DNA from: Muricomes intestini
GTDB lineage: Bacteria > Bacillota > Clostridia > Lachnospirales > Lachnospiraceae
Direction of reading: 5' to 3'
NCBI RefSeq assembly: GCF_004346165.1
Contig: NZ_SLZZ01000009.1
Location: 62,001 to 126,000 of the forward strand
DNA: 64,000 nucleotides
Below the pieces are notes generated by a model, which worked only from the letters and a program-made list of their open reading frames with translations, had not been told where the DNA came from and did no database searches. Below, piece by piece: positions 28,655-36,803 of this stretch. A program made the position numbers and the translations under genes. Position 1 is the stretch's first letter; every line of letters starts with the position of its first letter.

Positions 28655-29053
28655 CTAGTCCGCAAGTTTCGCAAGAACCCCATTGACGAAGGAGGGACCT
28701 TCGTCCCCGCTGAAACGTTTTGCCAGCTCCACAGCTTCATTGATTGCCACGCCTGTCGGAATGTCCTCATCCCACTTCATCTCGTAGGTGGCAAGGCGCA
28801 AAATTGTTAAATCCACTTTGTTCATCCTTGTGGTCTTCCAGCCTGTGGTTTTCTTGTTCAAAATCCCGTCAATCTCAGTTACTTTTCCTATGACTGCCTG
28901 CAGTTTGTTTTTTATCTGCTCCTTTTCTGCCTTTCCGGCACTCTCAAGATAATCTAAGTAAAGGCTTATATGTTCCGGCATATCCTCCATATCAATAAAC
29001 TCTATCTGAAAAAGCATTTTAAAAACATGCTCCCGAAACTCTCTTCTTACCAT
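28655..29053 (-). CDS. nusB: Transcription antitermination factor NusB
   Basis: RNA-binding component of the rRNA antitermination complex. The start at 29053 (MVRREFREHVFKMLFQ, 132 residues) is chosen because GGAAAGGAGCC lies 5 bases upstream; a longer in-frame start eight codons earlier lacks such a site. The C-terminal WDEDIPTGVAINEAVELAKRF and FVNGVLAKLA are diagnostic. It has its own promoter. Confidence 0.95.
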   Translation of the reverse strand: MVRREFREHVFKMLFQIEFIDMEDMPEHISLYLDYLESAGKAEKEQIKNKLQAVIGKVTEIDGILNKKTTGWKTTRMNKVDLTILRLATYEMKWDEDIPTGVAINEAVELAKRFSGDEGPSFVNGVLAKLAD

Positions 29054-29092
29054 GTACTGGCTCCTTTCCATTAACATCCCAAATTAACAAGC

Positions 29093-29116
29093 AAAAGGGA
29101 TGTCTTACGACACCCC
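29093..29116 (-). terminator. asp23 terminator
   Basis: Hairpin GGGGTGTC-GTAA-GACATCCC followed by TTTT on the minus strand, between asp23 and nusB. It directly follows (and partly overlaps the expected start point of) the nusB promoter. Confidence 0.7.
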
Positions 29117-29118
29117 CT

Positions 29119-29148
29119 ATTATACTACACCTCTGCTGTCCTTTGCAA
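29119..29148 (-). promoter_or_regulatory. nusB promoter
   Basis: Minus-strand -35 TTGCAA (29143-29148) and -10 TATAAT (29119-29124), spacer 18. The predicted transcript start falls inside the terminator stem, so the nusB transcript would lack the full terminator hairpin. Confidence 0.65.
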
Positions 29149-29156
29149 TGAAAAGG

Positions 29157-29540
29157 TTATTCCTGGTTTTCCATTTCTACACCGGCCACCTTGATGTTGA
29201 CATCGGCTACCTCCAAACCGGTCATGTTCTCCACTGCACTCTTCACCTTTTCCTGCACCTTGGAAGAAATCTCCATGATGCTGTAATTATACTTCAGGTT
29301 CAGTGCCAGAGAAACTGTCACAACACCTTCAAGCACGTCCACCTTCACGCCTTTCGACAGGTTCTTCATACCCAGCTTTCCAATCAGCTCATTGGTAATA
29401 TTGCCTGCCATGGATGCCACTCCCTCCACCTCAGTGGCGGCAAGAGCAGCAATAATTGCAACCACTTCATCTGCAATCTTGACCTCTCCCAAGCTGGAAT
29501 CATTCTGTATAGAATAAATATTTCTTTCGTCCTTTGCCAT
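29157..29540 (-). CDS. Asp23/Gls24 family envelope-stress protein
   Basis: A 127-residue protein of the Asp23/Gls24 (YqhY-like) family, which is membrane-associated and linked to envelope stress or lipid synthesis in Firmicutes. The domain spans nearly the whole protein (about 14-118; GEVKIADEVVAIIAALAATE, VEGVASM). A YqhY-like gene next to nusB and xseA is a common Firmicutes arrangement. The precise biochemical role is not established. Confidence 0.9.
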   Translation of the reverse strand: MAKDERNIYSIQNDSSLGEVKIADEVVAIIAALAATEVEGVASMAGNITNELIGKLGMKNLSKGVKVDVLEGVVTVSLALNLKYNYSIMEISSKVQEKVKSAVENMTGLEVADVNIKVAGVEMENQE

Positions 29541-29626
29541 CGTAAAAACCTCCTGCTTAATAGCGCTGATGTTTTCTTTTTTATTTTACATTATAACAAA
29601 TATCCTTCCATTTGAAAAGAAGAATA

Positions 29627-31219
29627 TCAGGATCGTCCGAATTCAGAAAGTTTTAATTCCTTATTTCTGTCCAGAGTCATACGTATACTCCATTCATGCA
29701 CAAATAACAACAGGGGCCTGCCCTTTAAGTCTTTAATTTTCCTCATGTCCGAAGTCCCCACCAGTTTGTCCATGTTGATTCCTTCATTCTCAATCCAGCG
29801 GATATGCTCATAAGGAAGGTTCTCCAATCTGATTTCTACATTATATTCATTTAACAGGCGGTATTTCAATACATCAAACTGCAGTACACCGACCACGCCT
29901 ACAATAATTTCTTCCATTCCAGTATTCAATTCCCGGAATATCTGAATTGCGCCCTCCTGAGCTATCTGATTGATGCCCTTTACGAACTGCTTGCGCTTCA
30001 TCGTATCCACCTGACGTACTCTGGCAAAATGCTCAGGAGCGAACGTAGGGATTCCCTCGTAGGTAAACCTGTCTTTTGAGGCGGTCAGTGTATCACCGAT
30101 AGAAAAAATTCCCGGATCAAACACACCGATAATATCTCCGCCGTAAGCCTTGTCAACAATTTTTCTTTCGCTGGCCAGCATCTGTTGCGGGCGCGAAAGA
30201 CGTACCTCCTTTCTGCCCTGCATGTGATAGACCGGCATACCGGCATCAAACTCACCGGAACAGATCCTCATGAATGCAATTCTGTCCCTGTGCGCCTTAT
30301 TCATATTCGCCTGAATCTTAAATACAAAGGCGGAAAAATCAGGTTCTGTCATAGGATCTATCTCTCCTAAGTCAGACATCCTTGGAAGCGGAGAACTGGT
30401 CATTGCCAGAAAGTGCTTCAGAAAGGTCTCAACGCCAAAGTTCGTGAGAGCGGAGCCAAAGAAAACCGGTGACAGTTTTCCTTTGTTGACCAGTTCCTGC
30501 TCAAACTCTGCTGCAGCACCGTCCAGGAGCTCTATATCCTCCCCCAGGGTAACCTTTGCCTCAGTCCCAAGTATCCAGTCCAGTTCTGGATTATTGACAT
30601 CGATCTTCTTTACCTCTCCCATTGCAGTTCCTTTATGTGTATCTGAAAACAGCTCCACTTCCTTCTTCTGTCTGTCATACACGCCTTTGAATCCTTTGCC
30701 TGAACCTATGGGCCAATTCACCGGGCATGTCGCAATACCCAGTTCTTTCTCGATATCATCCAGCAAGTCAAAGGTATCTCTTGCTTCTCTGTCCATTTTA
30801 TTAATAAAGGTAAAAATCGGAATATGCCTCATGACACATACCTTGAACAGCTTGCGGGTCTGTGCTTCCACACCCTTGGAAGCATCAATAACCATTACCG
30901 CAGAGTCGGCCGCCATAAGTGTCCGGTAAGTATCCTCTGAAAAGTCCTGATGCCCCGGCGTATCCAGAATATTGATGCAGTATCCGCCGTAACGGAACTG
31001 TAACACGGAAGAAGTAACAGAAATTCCTCTTTCTTTTTCAATATCCATCCAGTCCGAAACCGCATGTTTTGCCGTCGCCTTTCCCTTTACGGAGCCAGCC
31101 TGGTTGATTGCACCCCCGTAAAGCAGAAATTTCTCAGTAAGCGTAGTCTTGCCCGCATCCGGGTGAGAAATAATGGCAAATGTTCTTCTCTTTTTTATTT
31201 CCTTTGTAATTTCTGACAT
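29627..31219 (-). CDS. prfC: Peptide chain release factor 3
   Basis: GTPase that recycles RF1/RF2 from the ribosome. The start at 31219 gives 530 residues, the size of E. coli RF3; the frame can be extended eight codons upstream without a good ribosome site. G1 SHPDAGKTTLTEKF (about 17), the G3 motif DTPGHQDF (about 86), G4 NKMD (about 140). A promoter-like TTGCGG-N17-TAAACT lies upstream, between spoIIIAH and this gene. Confidence 0.96.
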   Translation of the reverse strand: MSEITKEIKKRRTFAIISHPDAGKTTLTEKFLLYGGAINQAGSVKGKATAKHAVSDWMDIEKERGISVTSSVLQFRYGGYCINILDTPGHQDFSEDTYRTLMAADSAVMVIDASKGVEAQTRKLFKVCVMRHIPIFTFINKMDREARDTFDLLDDIEKELGIATCPVNWPIGSGKGFKGVYDRQKKEVELFSDTHKGTAMGEVKKIDVNNPELDWILGTEAKVTLGEDIELLDGAAAEFEQELVNKGKLSPVFFGSALTNFGVETFLKHFLAMTSSPLPRMSDLGEIDPMTEPDFSAFVFKIQANMNKAHRDRIAFMRICSGEFDAGMPVYHMQGRKEVRLSRPQQMLASERKIVDKAYGGDIIGVFDPGIFSIGDTLTASKDRFTYEGIPTFAPEHFARVRQVDTMKRKQFVKGINQIAQEGAIQIFRELNTGMEEIIVGVVGVLQFDVLKYRLLNEYNVEIRLENLPYEHIRWIENEGINMDKLVGTSDMRKIKDLKGRPLLLFVHEWSIRMTLDRNKELKLSEFGRS

Positions 31220-31295
31220 ATTTTTAATCTCCAGTTCAAACATCCTATTAACTTATCTAGTTTATCACAAGTTGTTATCGGCCGCAATTATTTTT

Positions 31296-31928
31296 TTATT
31301 CCCCACTGTCTGCAGTACCCTCGTGTATTGGTGTGATAACAATGTTTTCCGGGGCTATATCAGTCTTCCGTGTTACGATATCTTCTATCTGTGCACGGTT
31401 GGCATCTGTCAGTTCGGCGCTGTTTACAACAATGTCTGCAGAGTCGGCTGTAAGGCTTACTACACTTTCTGAAAAGCCTTTAGATGCCATCAGAGTTTCG
31501 ATTGTCACTTCCTGCTCGGACAATTGCGTCATCTGAACCATCTGGGCAATGGCATCCTGTTTTTCTTCATCGCTGATATTTGTGTTGTCAATGATGGCCT
31601 GCAGCGTTTCTTTGTTCTGAGCGCGAACCTGTTCCCGGGACACTTTAGCCTGTGCCACAGTCGCATCTGTTCCGCCACTTGTCAATACCGCTTCCCCTGG
31701 TGTCCCATCCACTTCAGAGTCATTGCTTGCTATGTCATCGGAACCTGTCTCCATATCTTCCTCCGAGATGTCCAGCAACTCCTTGTTTGCCAAATCTGCA
31801 TTTGCCTCTGCCGACCCCTTATCTGACTGTCCGAACAGCCGGCCTGAGTAATTCAGGTACCCGGCAATGGCAATCATAATTGCCAGCGTGGTAATAATGA
31901 TTTGATTTTTCTTAAATAAACGCTTCAC
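31296..31928 (-). CDS. spoIIIAH: Stage III sporulation protein AH
   Basis: Mother-cell membrane protein whose outer domain binds SpoIIQ from the forespore to form the channel or feeding tube. It has 210 residues: an N-terminal membrane anchor (about 8-25), an acidic linker (about 35-85), then the YscJ/FliF-like domain at the C-terminus. Last gene of the spoIIIA operon, after spoIIIAG. Confidence 0.93.
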   Translation of the reverse strand: MKRLFKKNQIIITTLAIMIAIAGYLNYSGRLFGQSDKGSAEANADLANKELLDISEEDMETGSDDIASNDSEVDGTPGEAVLTSGGTDATVAQAKVSREQVRAQNKETLQAIIDNTNISDEEKQDAIAQMVQMTQLSEQEVTIETLMASKGFSESVVSLTADSADIVVNSAELTDANRAQIEDIVTRKTDIAPENIVITPIHEGTADSGE

Positions 31929-31942
31929 TTGGAATCCTCCTT

Positions 31943-32548
31943 TTATGTATCAGTCCTTTTCATTATTTTTATTTTATGCGCCTCTACGCCGAATAATGCC
32001 TGTATTGCCTCTGTAATATTTTCCACAACAACCGCGTTGTCCCCTCCCTGAGCAATCACAATAACTCCTTCAATTTCCGGGGTAAGTTTCTTGCTCACAT
32101 AAGGCGATTGGGAGCCATCAGAAGACTGCTCATAGATACTGGTCTTACCTGACGTATTATCTTTGACAGAACGGGTTCCCCCTGAACTGTCCTCCTCATT
32201 AGTCGTCTGGCTGCTGTTTTGCTGATCCTTTTCCACAATATCCTGACCGGAAGACTTCAGTGTAATCATCACCTCTGTCTTTCCGACTCCCTGCACATGT
32301 TCCAGAGTCTTGGAAACGCGCCGTTCCAGATACTGCTCATATTCCTCCGAAGAGTTAGACTGCAAAACCGGCCTTTCCCCGGCATTCCCCGTACTTTCTG
32401 CATCATCCGTTGTTTTCTTGTCTGGAACGGGTATGACTATCACCACCAGCAGGATGCCCACGAGCAAAATAATCAAAAGCTGGGTCTTCCCGGGAAGCTT
32501 CCCCTTTTCTTTTAACTGATTCAGCATTTCCTTCCATTTATTCTCCAA
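31943..32548 (-). CDS. spoIIIAG: Stage III sporulation protein AG
   Basis: Ring-forming component of the SpoIIIA-SpoIIQ complex. It has 201 residues: one membrane helix (about 25-43), a Ser/Thr/Asp-rich linker, and a C-terminal ring-building motif domain (KLTPEIEGVIVIAQGGDNAVV). The start overlaps the end of spoIIIAF by 11 bases. Confidence 0.93.
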   Translation of the reverse strand: MENKWKEMLNQLKEKGKLPGKTQLLIILLVGILLVVIVIPVPDKKTTDDAESTGNAGERPVLQSNSSEEYEQYLERRVSKTLEHVQGVGKTEVMITLKSSGQDIVEKDQQNSSQTTNEEDSSGGTRSVKDNTSGKTSIYEQSSDGSQSPYVSKKLTPEIEGVIVIAQGGDNAVVVENITEAIQALFGVEAHKIKIMKRTDT

Positions 32549-32909
32549 CCTGAATGCCCTCCACTTTTATCTCATTAGGGATGCTCTTTGTATCGTCCTC
32601 TTCCTCTGTATGATTTTGATATTCATCGGGGAGAAAGTCCATGATATCCAGATTCTCAAAATATTTCTGCTGTTCTTCAATCTCTTTTTTTGACAGTTCG
32701 TATTCTTTGCTGTGGTACAGCTCGTAAAACTGATTTTCCATCCCCACAAGCTTTAGGATCGGTGTCAGCATCAGCAGTATCATGACCATCCCGGAGAAAA
32801 ACTGCACATATTTTTTGTACCCGGTTCCGGGGATTACCTGGAGTACTGCTGTAACGATCACAAGGAAAAATGCCAGGTTTTTAATCCATTCATATAAATA
32901 ATTAAGCAT
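32538..32909 (-). CDS. spoIIIAF: Stage III sporulation protein AF
   Basis: Small membrane protein of the spoIIIA complex. With the start at 32909 (MLNYLYEWIKNL; AGGGGG 8 bases upstream) it has 123 residues, two N-terminal membrane helices (about 7-25 and 35-52) and a soluble acidic tail. An R1-family hairpin lies in the short gap before it. Confidence 0.9.
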   Translation of the reverse strand: MLNYLYEWIKNLAFFLVIVTAVLQVIPGTGYKKYVQFFSGMVMILLMLTPILKLVGMENQFYELYHSKEYELSKKEIEEQQKYFENLDIMDFLPDEYQNHTEEEDDTKSIPNEIKVEGIQVGE

Positions 32910-32936
32910 TCTCACATCCCCCTCATACAAATGATG

Positions 32937-32970
32937 TTGGGGTCAAAAAGTGTTTTGCCCCCATGATACC
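32937..32970. repeat. R1 dispersed repeat, short copy (spoIIIAE-spoIIIAF gap)
   Basis: Contains GGGGTCAAAA and TTTTGCCCCC arms, forming a hairpin, followed by ATGATACC. It is the minimal form of the R1 element also found at 34850-35027, 45903-45981 and 59121-59190. Confidence 0.75.
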
Positions 32971-32977
32971 TTGCTGT

Positions 32978-34177
32978 TTAAGATGTTGTGGCTGTTATCA
33001 CGGCAATAGTCAGCAAAAATAATATTCCTGTTGAAAGTATCACTTTTACAAGAAGCTCATAGCCTTCGCTGACACTGCTGATACAGTTTGTGATTCGTTT
33101 ATCTGAAACAGGCTGAACCAAAGCAGCAGCCAGCTTATACATCAGCATCATAAAAACGTTCTGTAAAACAGGTACAGCGCAGATAGAAATTATAATAATT
33201 GCTCCTGCCATTCCAACGCCATTTTTTATCAATATAGCCGTACCCAATACTACATCGGTAACCCCGCCGATTGCATTTCCAATTCCCGGTATGGCCTGTG
33301 CTGTTTTTGTCAGGGCACTGCGTTTCAGTGTATCAATGGCTGGTGCAAGCATTCCCTGAATGACATTAATTCCAATCACTACAGAAATCAATGTTTTAAG
33401 AATCCATGAAACCAGTTTTTTTAAGAGTTCGGCAAACTGAGACAGATACTCTTCACCTGCGAGGTAATTTATCACCTGTACCATAATGTAAATATTAATA
33501 ATCGGAAGGAGGAAACGTAAAATCAAAGCCTCCGCCACGTAAATCAAAAACAGTACAATATTGTAAAAGATCAGCGAACTGCTGCTTCCCGAAGCAATTG
33601 CCACTGCAAGAAAATAGCTGGGACACAGAACCCTCATAAAGTCCAGCAGCACATCCAGCTGGCCTTCAATTCCTTCCATTGCAATCCGAAATACATTCAG
33701 GCACATTGTAATCAGAAGAATATATAAAACATAAAAACTGATTTCCGATACCTGTTTGTTCTGGAACGCATTGGAGAAGTTCGTAAAAACAGCCGCAATA
33801 ATAGCAATCAGAAGTATATAGACCAGATTTTGCCTGTTCTGTCTAAATTCATAGGAAAACTGGTCAGCCACAAATTCCAGGATTTGCTTTCCGGCACCCG
33901 CCCCCTCTCCTTGTATCAAGGATGACACTAATTCTTGAAAGGTAATTTTTTTCTCTGGAAACAGCTTTTGTAGGCTGTCATCTATTTCCGTGAAATCAAA
34001 TTCTGAAAACAGTTTATTTTCAGTCTCGTTTTCAAGTGCGCCATAATCTATATCCTCTTCATTCTCGGCCCCGCATACAGTCAGGCAGCAGCCTCGCCCA
34101 TTTCCCAAAAATATTACTGCAAATATCAGAAGAAATAGTATGACATGTCCAAATGTTTTTCCTTGTTCTCTCTTCAT
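32978..34177 (-). CDS. spoIIIAE: Stage III sporulation protein AE
   Basis: Polytopic inner-membrane component of the spoIIIA channel. It has 399 residues: an N-terminal signal-like helix (about 10-27), an acidic extracellular segment, then about seven or eight membrane helices. Family stretches such as NVIQGMLAPAIDTLKRSALTK and AIPGIGNAIGGVTDVVLGTA are clear. The start overlaps the spoIIIAD stop by 4 bases. Confidence 0.95.
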   Translation of the reverse strand: MKREQGKTFGHVILFLLIFAVIFLGNGRGCCLTVCGAENEEDIDYGALENETENKLFSEFDFTEIDDSLQKLFPEKKITFQELVSSLIQGEGAGAGKQILEFVADQFSYEFRQNRQNLVYILLIAIIAAVFTNFSNAFQNKQVSEISFYVLYILLITMCLNVFRIAMEGIEGQLDVLLDFMRVLCPSYFLAVAIASGSSSSLIFYNIVLFLIYVAEALILRFLLPIINIYIMVQVINYLAGEEYLSQFAELLKKLVSWILKTLISVVIGINVIQGMLAPAIDTLKRSALTKTAQAIPGIGNAIGGVTDVVLGTAILIKNGVGMAGAIIIISICAVPVLQNVFMMLMYKLAAALVQPVSDKRITNCISSVSEGYELLVKVILSTGILFLLTIAVITATTS

Positions 34178-34560
34178 GACAAAAACTCCTGGATTGTTTC
34201 CAAAAGGGCGAGCAGCACAGGCAGTCCAAGTGCCAGTATAGTGAGCTTACTGAAAATTTCAATTTGCACGGCTATTGTCTGGTATCCCGCGTCTTTACAG
34301 ACACTTGAGGAAAACTCGGCAATATAAGTAATCCCAATCATTTTCAGCATAGTTGCAATATAGCTGGCATCAATTTTAATATATTGCCTCACCTGGGACA
34401 CTGCCTTCACAAACATCCCAAGCCTGTCTACAATACATGCAAAAATAAAAATACTGATAGCCACACTTATATAAATCCCATATTCTGACTTCCCGCCTTT
34501 AAACTGTATGGACAGAAGGGCACCGATTACACCTATAATACCTATCTGAATTATGCTCAT
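34174..34560 (-). CDS. spoIIIAD: Stage III sporulation protein AD
   Basis: A 128-residue membrane protein with about four helices, part of the spoIIIA complex. The stretch KIDASYIATMLKMIGITYIAEFSSSVCKDAG is typical of this family (given here only as a short pointer to residues 54-84). It overlaps the spoIIIAE start by 4 bases. Confidence 0.94.
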   Translation of the reverse strand: MSIIQIGIIGVIGALLSIQFKGGKSEYGIYISVAISIFIFACIVDRLGMFVKAVSQVRQYIKIDASYIATMLKMIGITYIAEFSSSVCKDAGYQTIAVQIEIFSKLTILALGLPVLLALLETIQEFLS

Positions 34561-34627
34561 AGAATACCTCCTTTCCCATATGCCGTATTTTTGTCATTAC
34601 AAATACTGACCAAAACCCTCGAAATCT

Positions 34628-34822
34628 TTACAGAGCGAATAATTGTTTGATAGATGTGAATAGGTCATATATGTAAGGAAGTATCCATGACAGTACAAGT
34701 ATCAGCCCTGCAAGGCTCGTAAGAAATGCCTGTTCATCCCGCCCACTGTGTTTGAGAACCTGGCTTAAGATAGAAACCAGTATCCCCACCGCCGCAATTT
34801 TAAATATCAAATTTATGGTCAT
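34628..34822 (-). CDS. spoIIIAC: Stage III sporulation protein AC
   Basis: A tiny membrane protein of 64 residues with two helices (about 4-22 and 32-52), containing the family feature SQVLKHSGRDEQAF between them. It lies between spoIIIAD and an R1 repeat. Confidence 0.93.
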   Translation of the reverse strand: MTINLIFKIAAVGILVSILSQVLKHSGRDEQAFLTSLAGLILVLSWILPYIYDLFTSIKQLFAL

Positions 34823-34849
34823 GGAACCCTCCTGTCTTTATATTGATGT

Positions 34850-35027
34850 AGGGGTCAAAAGGTATTTTGCCCCCTGATACCTACGGATTGCTCCGCACTT
34901 TGTGTTCCCGCAATCCTAAAAGCATTCGAAATCCGCCCTACTTGGGCTACTTTCTCATGTTTTGCGGGTCCCAAAGTCATGCTTTTTCATGCAAGCATGA
35001 AACGCATGACCTTTTGACCCTGGTATC
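34850..35027. repeat. R1 dispersed repeat, long copy (spoIIIAC-spoIIIAB gap)
   Basis: About 178 bp. Left end AGGGGTCAAAAGG...TTTTGCCCCC TGATACC, then a TACGGATTGCTCCG module, then an inserted module bounded by the inverted pair CCCGCAA (34907-34913) and TTGCGGG (34962-34968) with an inner GCCC/GGGC hairpin, then a GTCATGC...GCATGAC hairpin, and right end CCTTTTGACCCTGGTATC. It occupies almost the whole gap inside the spoIIIA operon. Confidence 0.85.
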
Positions 35028-35028
35028 T

Positions 35029-35547
35029 TTATATTAATATGACAACCAAAAAAACCCCGCCCATCACGCCGAGGCAGCTGCCAATTCTTTTCTTTGACGA
35101 CATGCCTTCTCTCACTTTTTCAATTTCCAGCTCAAGTCTATTGATGTAAAGCTGCATGGTCCTGCTGGAAGTCTTGCCGTCCAGCTGTCCCAGAAATGTC
35201 CCCAGTTCTTTCAGTTGAATAGAATGTGCACTTTTTAGATGAAGTTCACTTAAGTTTTTATCTACAGCCCGAATCCATATTTTTGCGAATTCATCCTCTT
35301 CCCTATTTTCTATCTGCCACTCCATACTTTTAAGCCAGGTTCTGTAAGGATTCTTTACTCTCACTGCAACCCTTCCGAATATTTCTCCCAGAGGTACATT
35401 GGAATATTCCATCTCGCCTTTCAGCATATATACAATATGACGAATGTACAAAAGCTTCTCCAGATATCGCTGCAATTCCACCCCATATACCATCCCTGCG
35501 CCCGTCGTTGCTGTAATAATCAGCAAGCTGCCTATAAATCTCTGCAT
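35029..35547 (-). CDS. spoIIIAB: Stage III sporulation protein AB
   Basis: A 172-residue protein with an N-terminal membrane helix (about 4-20), a central helical domain (GEMEYSNVPLGEIF), and a C-terminal membrane helix (about 155-171); it resembles GspF-like platform proteins. The start overlaps the spoIIIAA stop by 16 bases. Its stop is 1-2 bases from the R1 repeat. Confidence 0.93.
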   Translation of the reverse strand: MQRFIGSLLIITATTGAGMVYGVELQRYLEKLLYIRHIVYMLKGEMEYSNVPLGEIFGRVAVRVKNPYRTWLKSMEWQIENREEDEFAKIWIRAVDKNLSELHLKSAHSIQLKELGTFLGQLDGKTSSRTMQLYINRLELEIEKVREGMSSKKRIGSCLGVMGGVFLVVILI

Positions 35548-36476
35548 AGCAGACTCCCCCGTTCATCATAGACTTCCCGTATCTCTCCGGGTTTTTTTTC
35601 GTTTCCCAGTATAATATAGCGCTCAAACCTGCGTTCTTTAATCAGTTTCCCAAGCACAGGCTTGTCTTTCGCTTCATCCATAGACATTCCATGTACGCTG
35701 GCAATCATCTTGCAGCCGCATTGCATGGCATATTCAATAGCATGTATATCCTCAGGAGCACCAATTTCGTCTACTGCGATAACCTGTGGTGCCATAGAGC
35801 GTATCAGCATAATCATCCCCTCCGCTTTTGGACATCCATCCAGTATATCCGTGCGCATCCCCAGCTGATTTTGGGCAATTCCAAGGTAACAGCCGCCAAT
35901 CTCCGAACGTTCATCTACTACACCCACCGTGCAGCCCTTAATATATGTGTTTCCGTCCGATATCTGCCGTATCAGATCCCGGATTAATGTTGTCTTCCCA
36001 CAGCGGGGTGGTGAAATCACCAATGTATGGCATATCTGACGGTTTTTTGTAAGAAAAGGCAGCACCTTGTCTGCGCATCCCAAAACCTCGTGGGCCATTC
36101 TTATGTTCACGGATGAAATATACTGCAAATTCTTCACCTTGTCGCCTTCCAGTATTGCTTTTCCCATCACTCCCACACGATGTCCTCCTTCAATTGTGAT
36201 AAACCCCTGCCTCATTTCCTGCTCATAGGCGTAAAGAGAGTAATGACTGACGTATTCCATCGTTTCCCTTATTTCATCCTTGGTTACCAGATGCGCCTGT
36301 GCCTGTCCTGACGGCAGCAGCCATTCCTCATTGTCATAAATTATGCCAAGAGGCTTCCCAACCCTCATCCGAACCTCCTGCAGCTTTTTAAAATCCAGTC
36401 TCTGGGCTTCCACAACAGTCCGGATGGATTTCGCGAGCACCTGAAGCACCTGATGTTCTCTATTTTCTCCACTCAT
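35532..36476 (-). CDS. spoIIIAA: Stage III sporulation protein AA (ATPase)
   Basis: Secretion-type ATPase that energises the spoIIIA complex. The ATG at 36476 (MSGENREH, 314 residues) follows GAGGTGG; the longer frame begins with a TTG and is not preferred. Walker A SPPRCGKTTLIRDL (about 148-161), Walker B VIAVDEIGAPED (about 233). First gene of the eight-gene operon, with a sigma-E-like promoter directly upstream. Confidence 0.95.
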   Translation of the reverse strand: MSGENREHQVLQVLAKSIRTVVEAQRLDFKKLQEVRMRVGKPLGIIYDNEEWLLPSGQAQAHLVTKDEIRETMEYVSHYSLYAYEQEMRQGFITIEGGHRVGVMGKAILEGDKVKNLQYISSVNIRMAHEVLGCADKVLPFLTKNRQICHTLVISPPRCGKTTLIRDLIRQISDGNTYIKGCTVGVVDERSEIGGCYLGIAQNQLGMRTDILDGCPKAEGMIMLIRSMAPQVIAVDEIGAPEDIHAIEYAMQCGCKMIASVHGMSMDEAKDKPVLGKLIKERRFERYIILGNEKKPGEIREVYDERGSLLCRDL

Positions 36477-36495
36477 CTTGTCCACCTCTTTAAAC

Positions 36496-36521
36496 AATAT
36501 ATGAACACATTCCGGAAATAT
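36496..36521 (-). promoter_or_regulatory. Candidate sigma-E promoter of spoIIIA
   Basis: Minus-strand ATATT (36517-36521), a 13-base spacer, then CATATATT (36496-36503), similar to the sigma-E format (ATATT / CATACAAT). It lies about 20 bases before the spoIIIAA start, which fits mother-cell expression. The very short leader is a caveat. Confidence 0.45.
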
Positions 36522-36570
36522 GCCTGAACTTACCGAAACACGCTTTGCAAATTTTACTCGTCACTCACGT

Positions 36571-36628
36571 AAAAAAGAAGCGCATGGATAAGGCTGATTT
36601 ATAATCAATCCTTATTCATACGCTTCTT
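36571..36628 (-). terminator. pnp terminator
   Basis: Long, slightly imperfect stem, AAGAAGCGTATGAATAAGG with CCTTATCCATGCGCTTCTT on the minus strand (36610-36628 and 36575-36593), followed by TTTT. It lies downstream of pnp and the R2 repeat and insulates spoIIIA. Confidence 0.8.
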
Positions 36629-36633
36629 TCTTT

Positions 36634-36764
36634 ATTCCCGCGAGCAACGAGCCAAGCGGAAATGCTTGCATTTCCATTTGGCGACTGCCGCGAGGGTCAA
36701 ATACCCCGCAGCTTGCTGCGCTGCAAGTTTGATGCCCCGTCAGCTTGCTGCGGGGTATTTGACT
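36634..36764. repeat. R2 dispersed repeat, copy 2 (after pnp)
   Basis: 131 bp, about 95 percent identical by eye to copy 3. It has a hairpin GGAAATGC-TT-GCATTTCC within a GCCAA/TTGGC outer stem, and a 17-base perfect inverted pair GTCAAATACCCCGCAGC / GCTGCGGGGTATTTGAC enclosing a variable loop. Confidence 0.9.
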
Positions 36765-36803
36765 CTTATAAAGGCATCAAGCCAAACTCTGGCTTCCCAC
36801 TTT

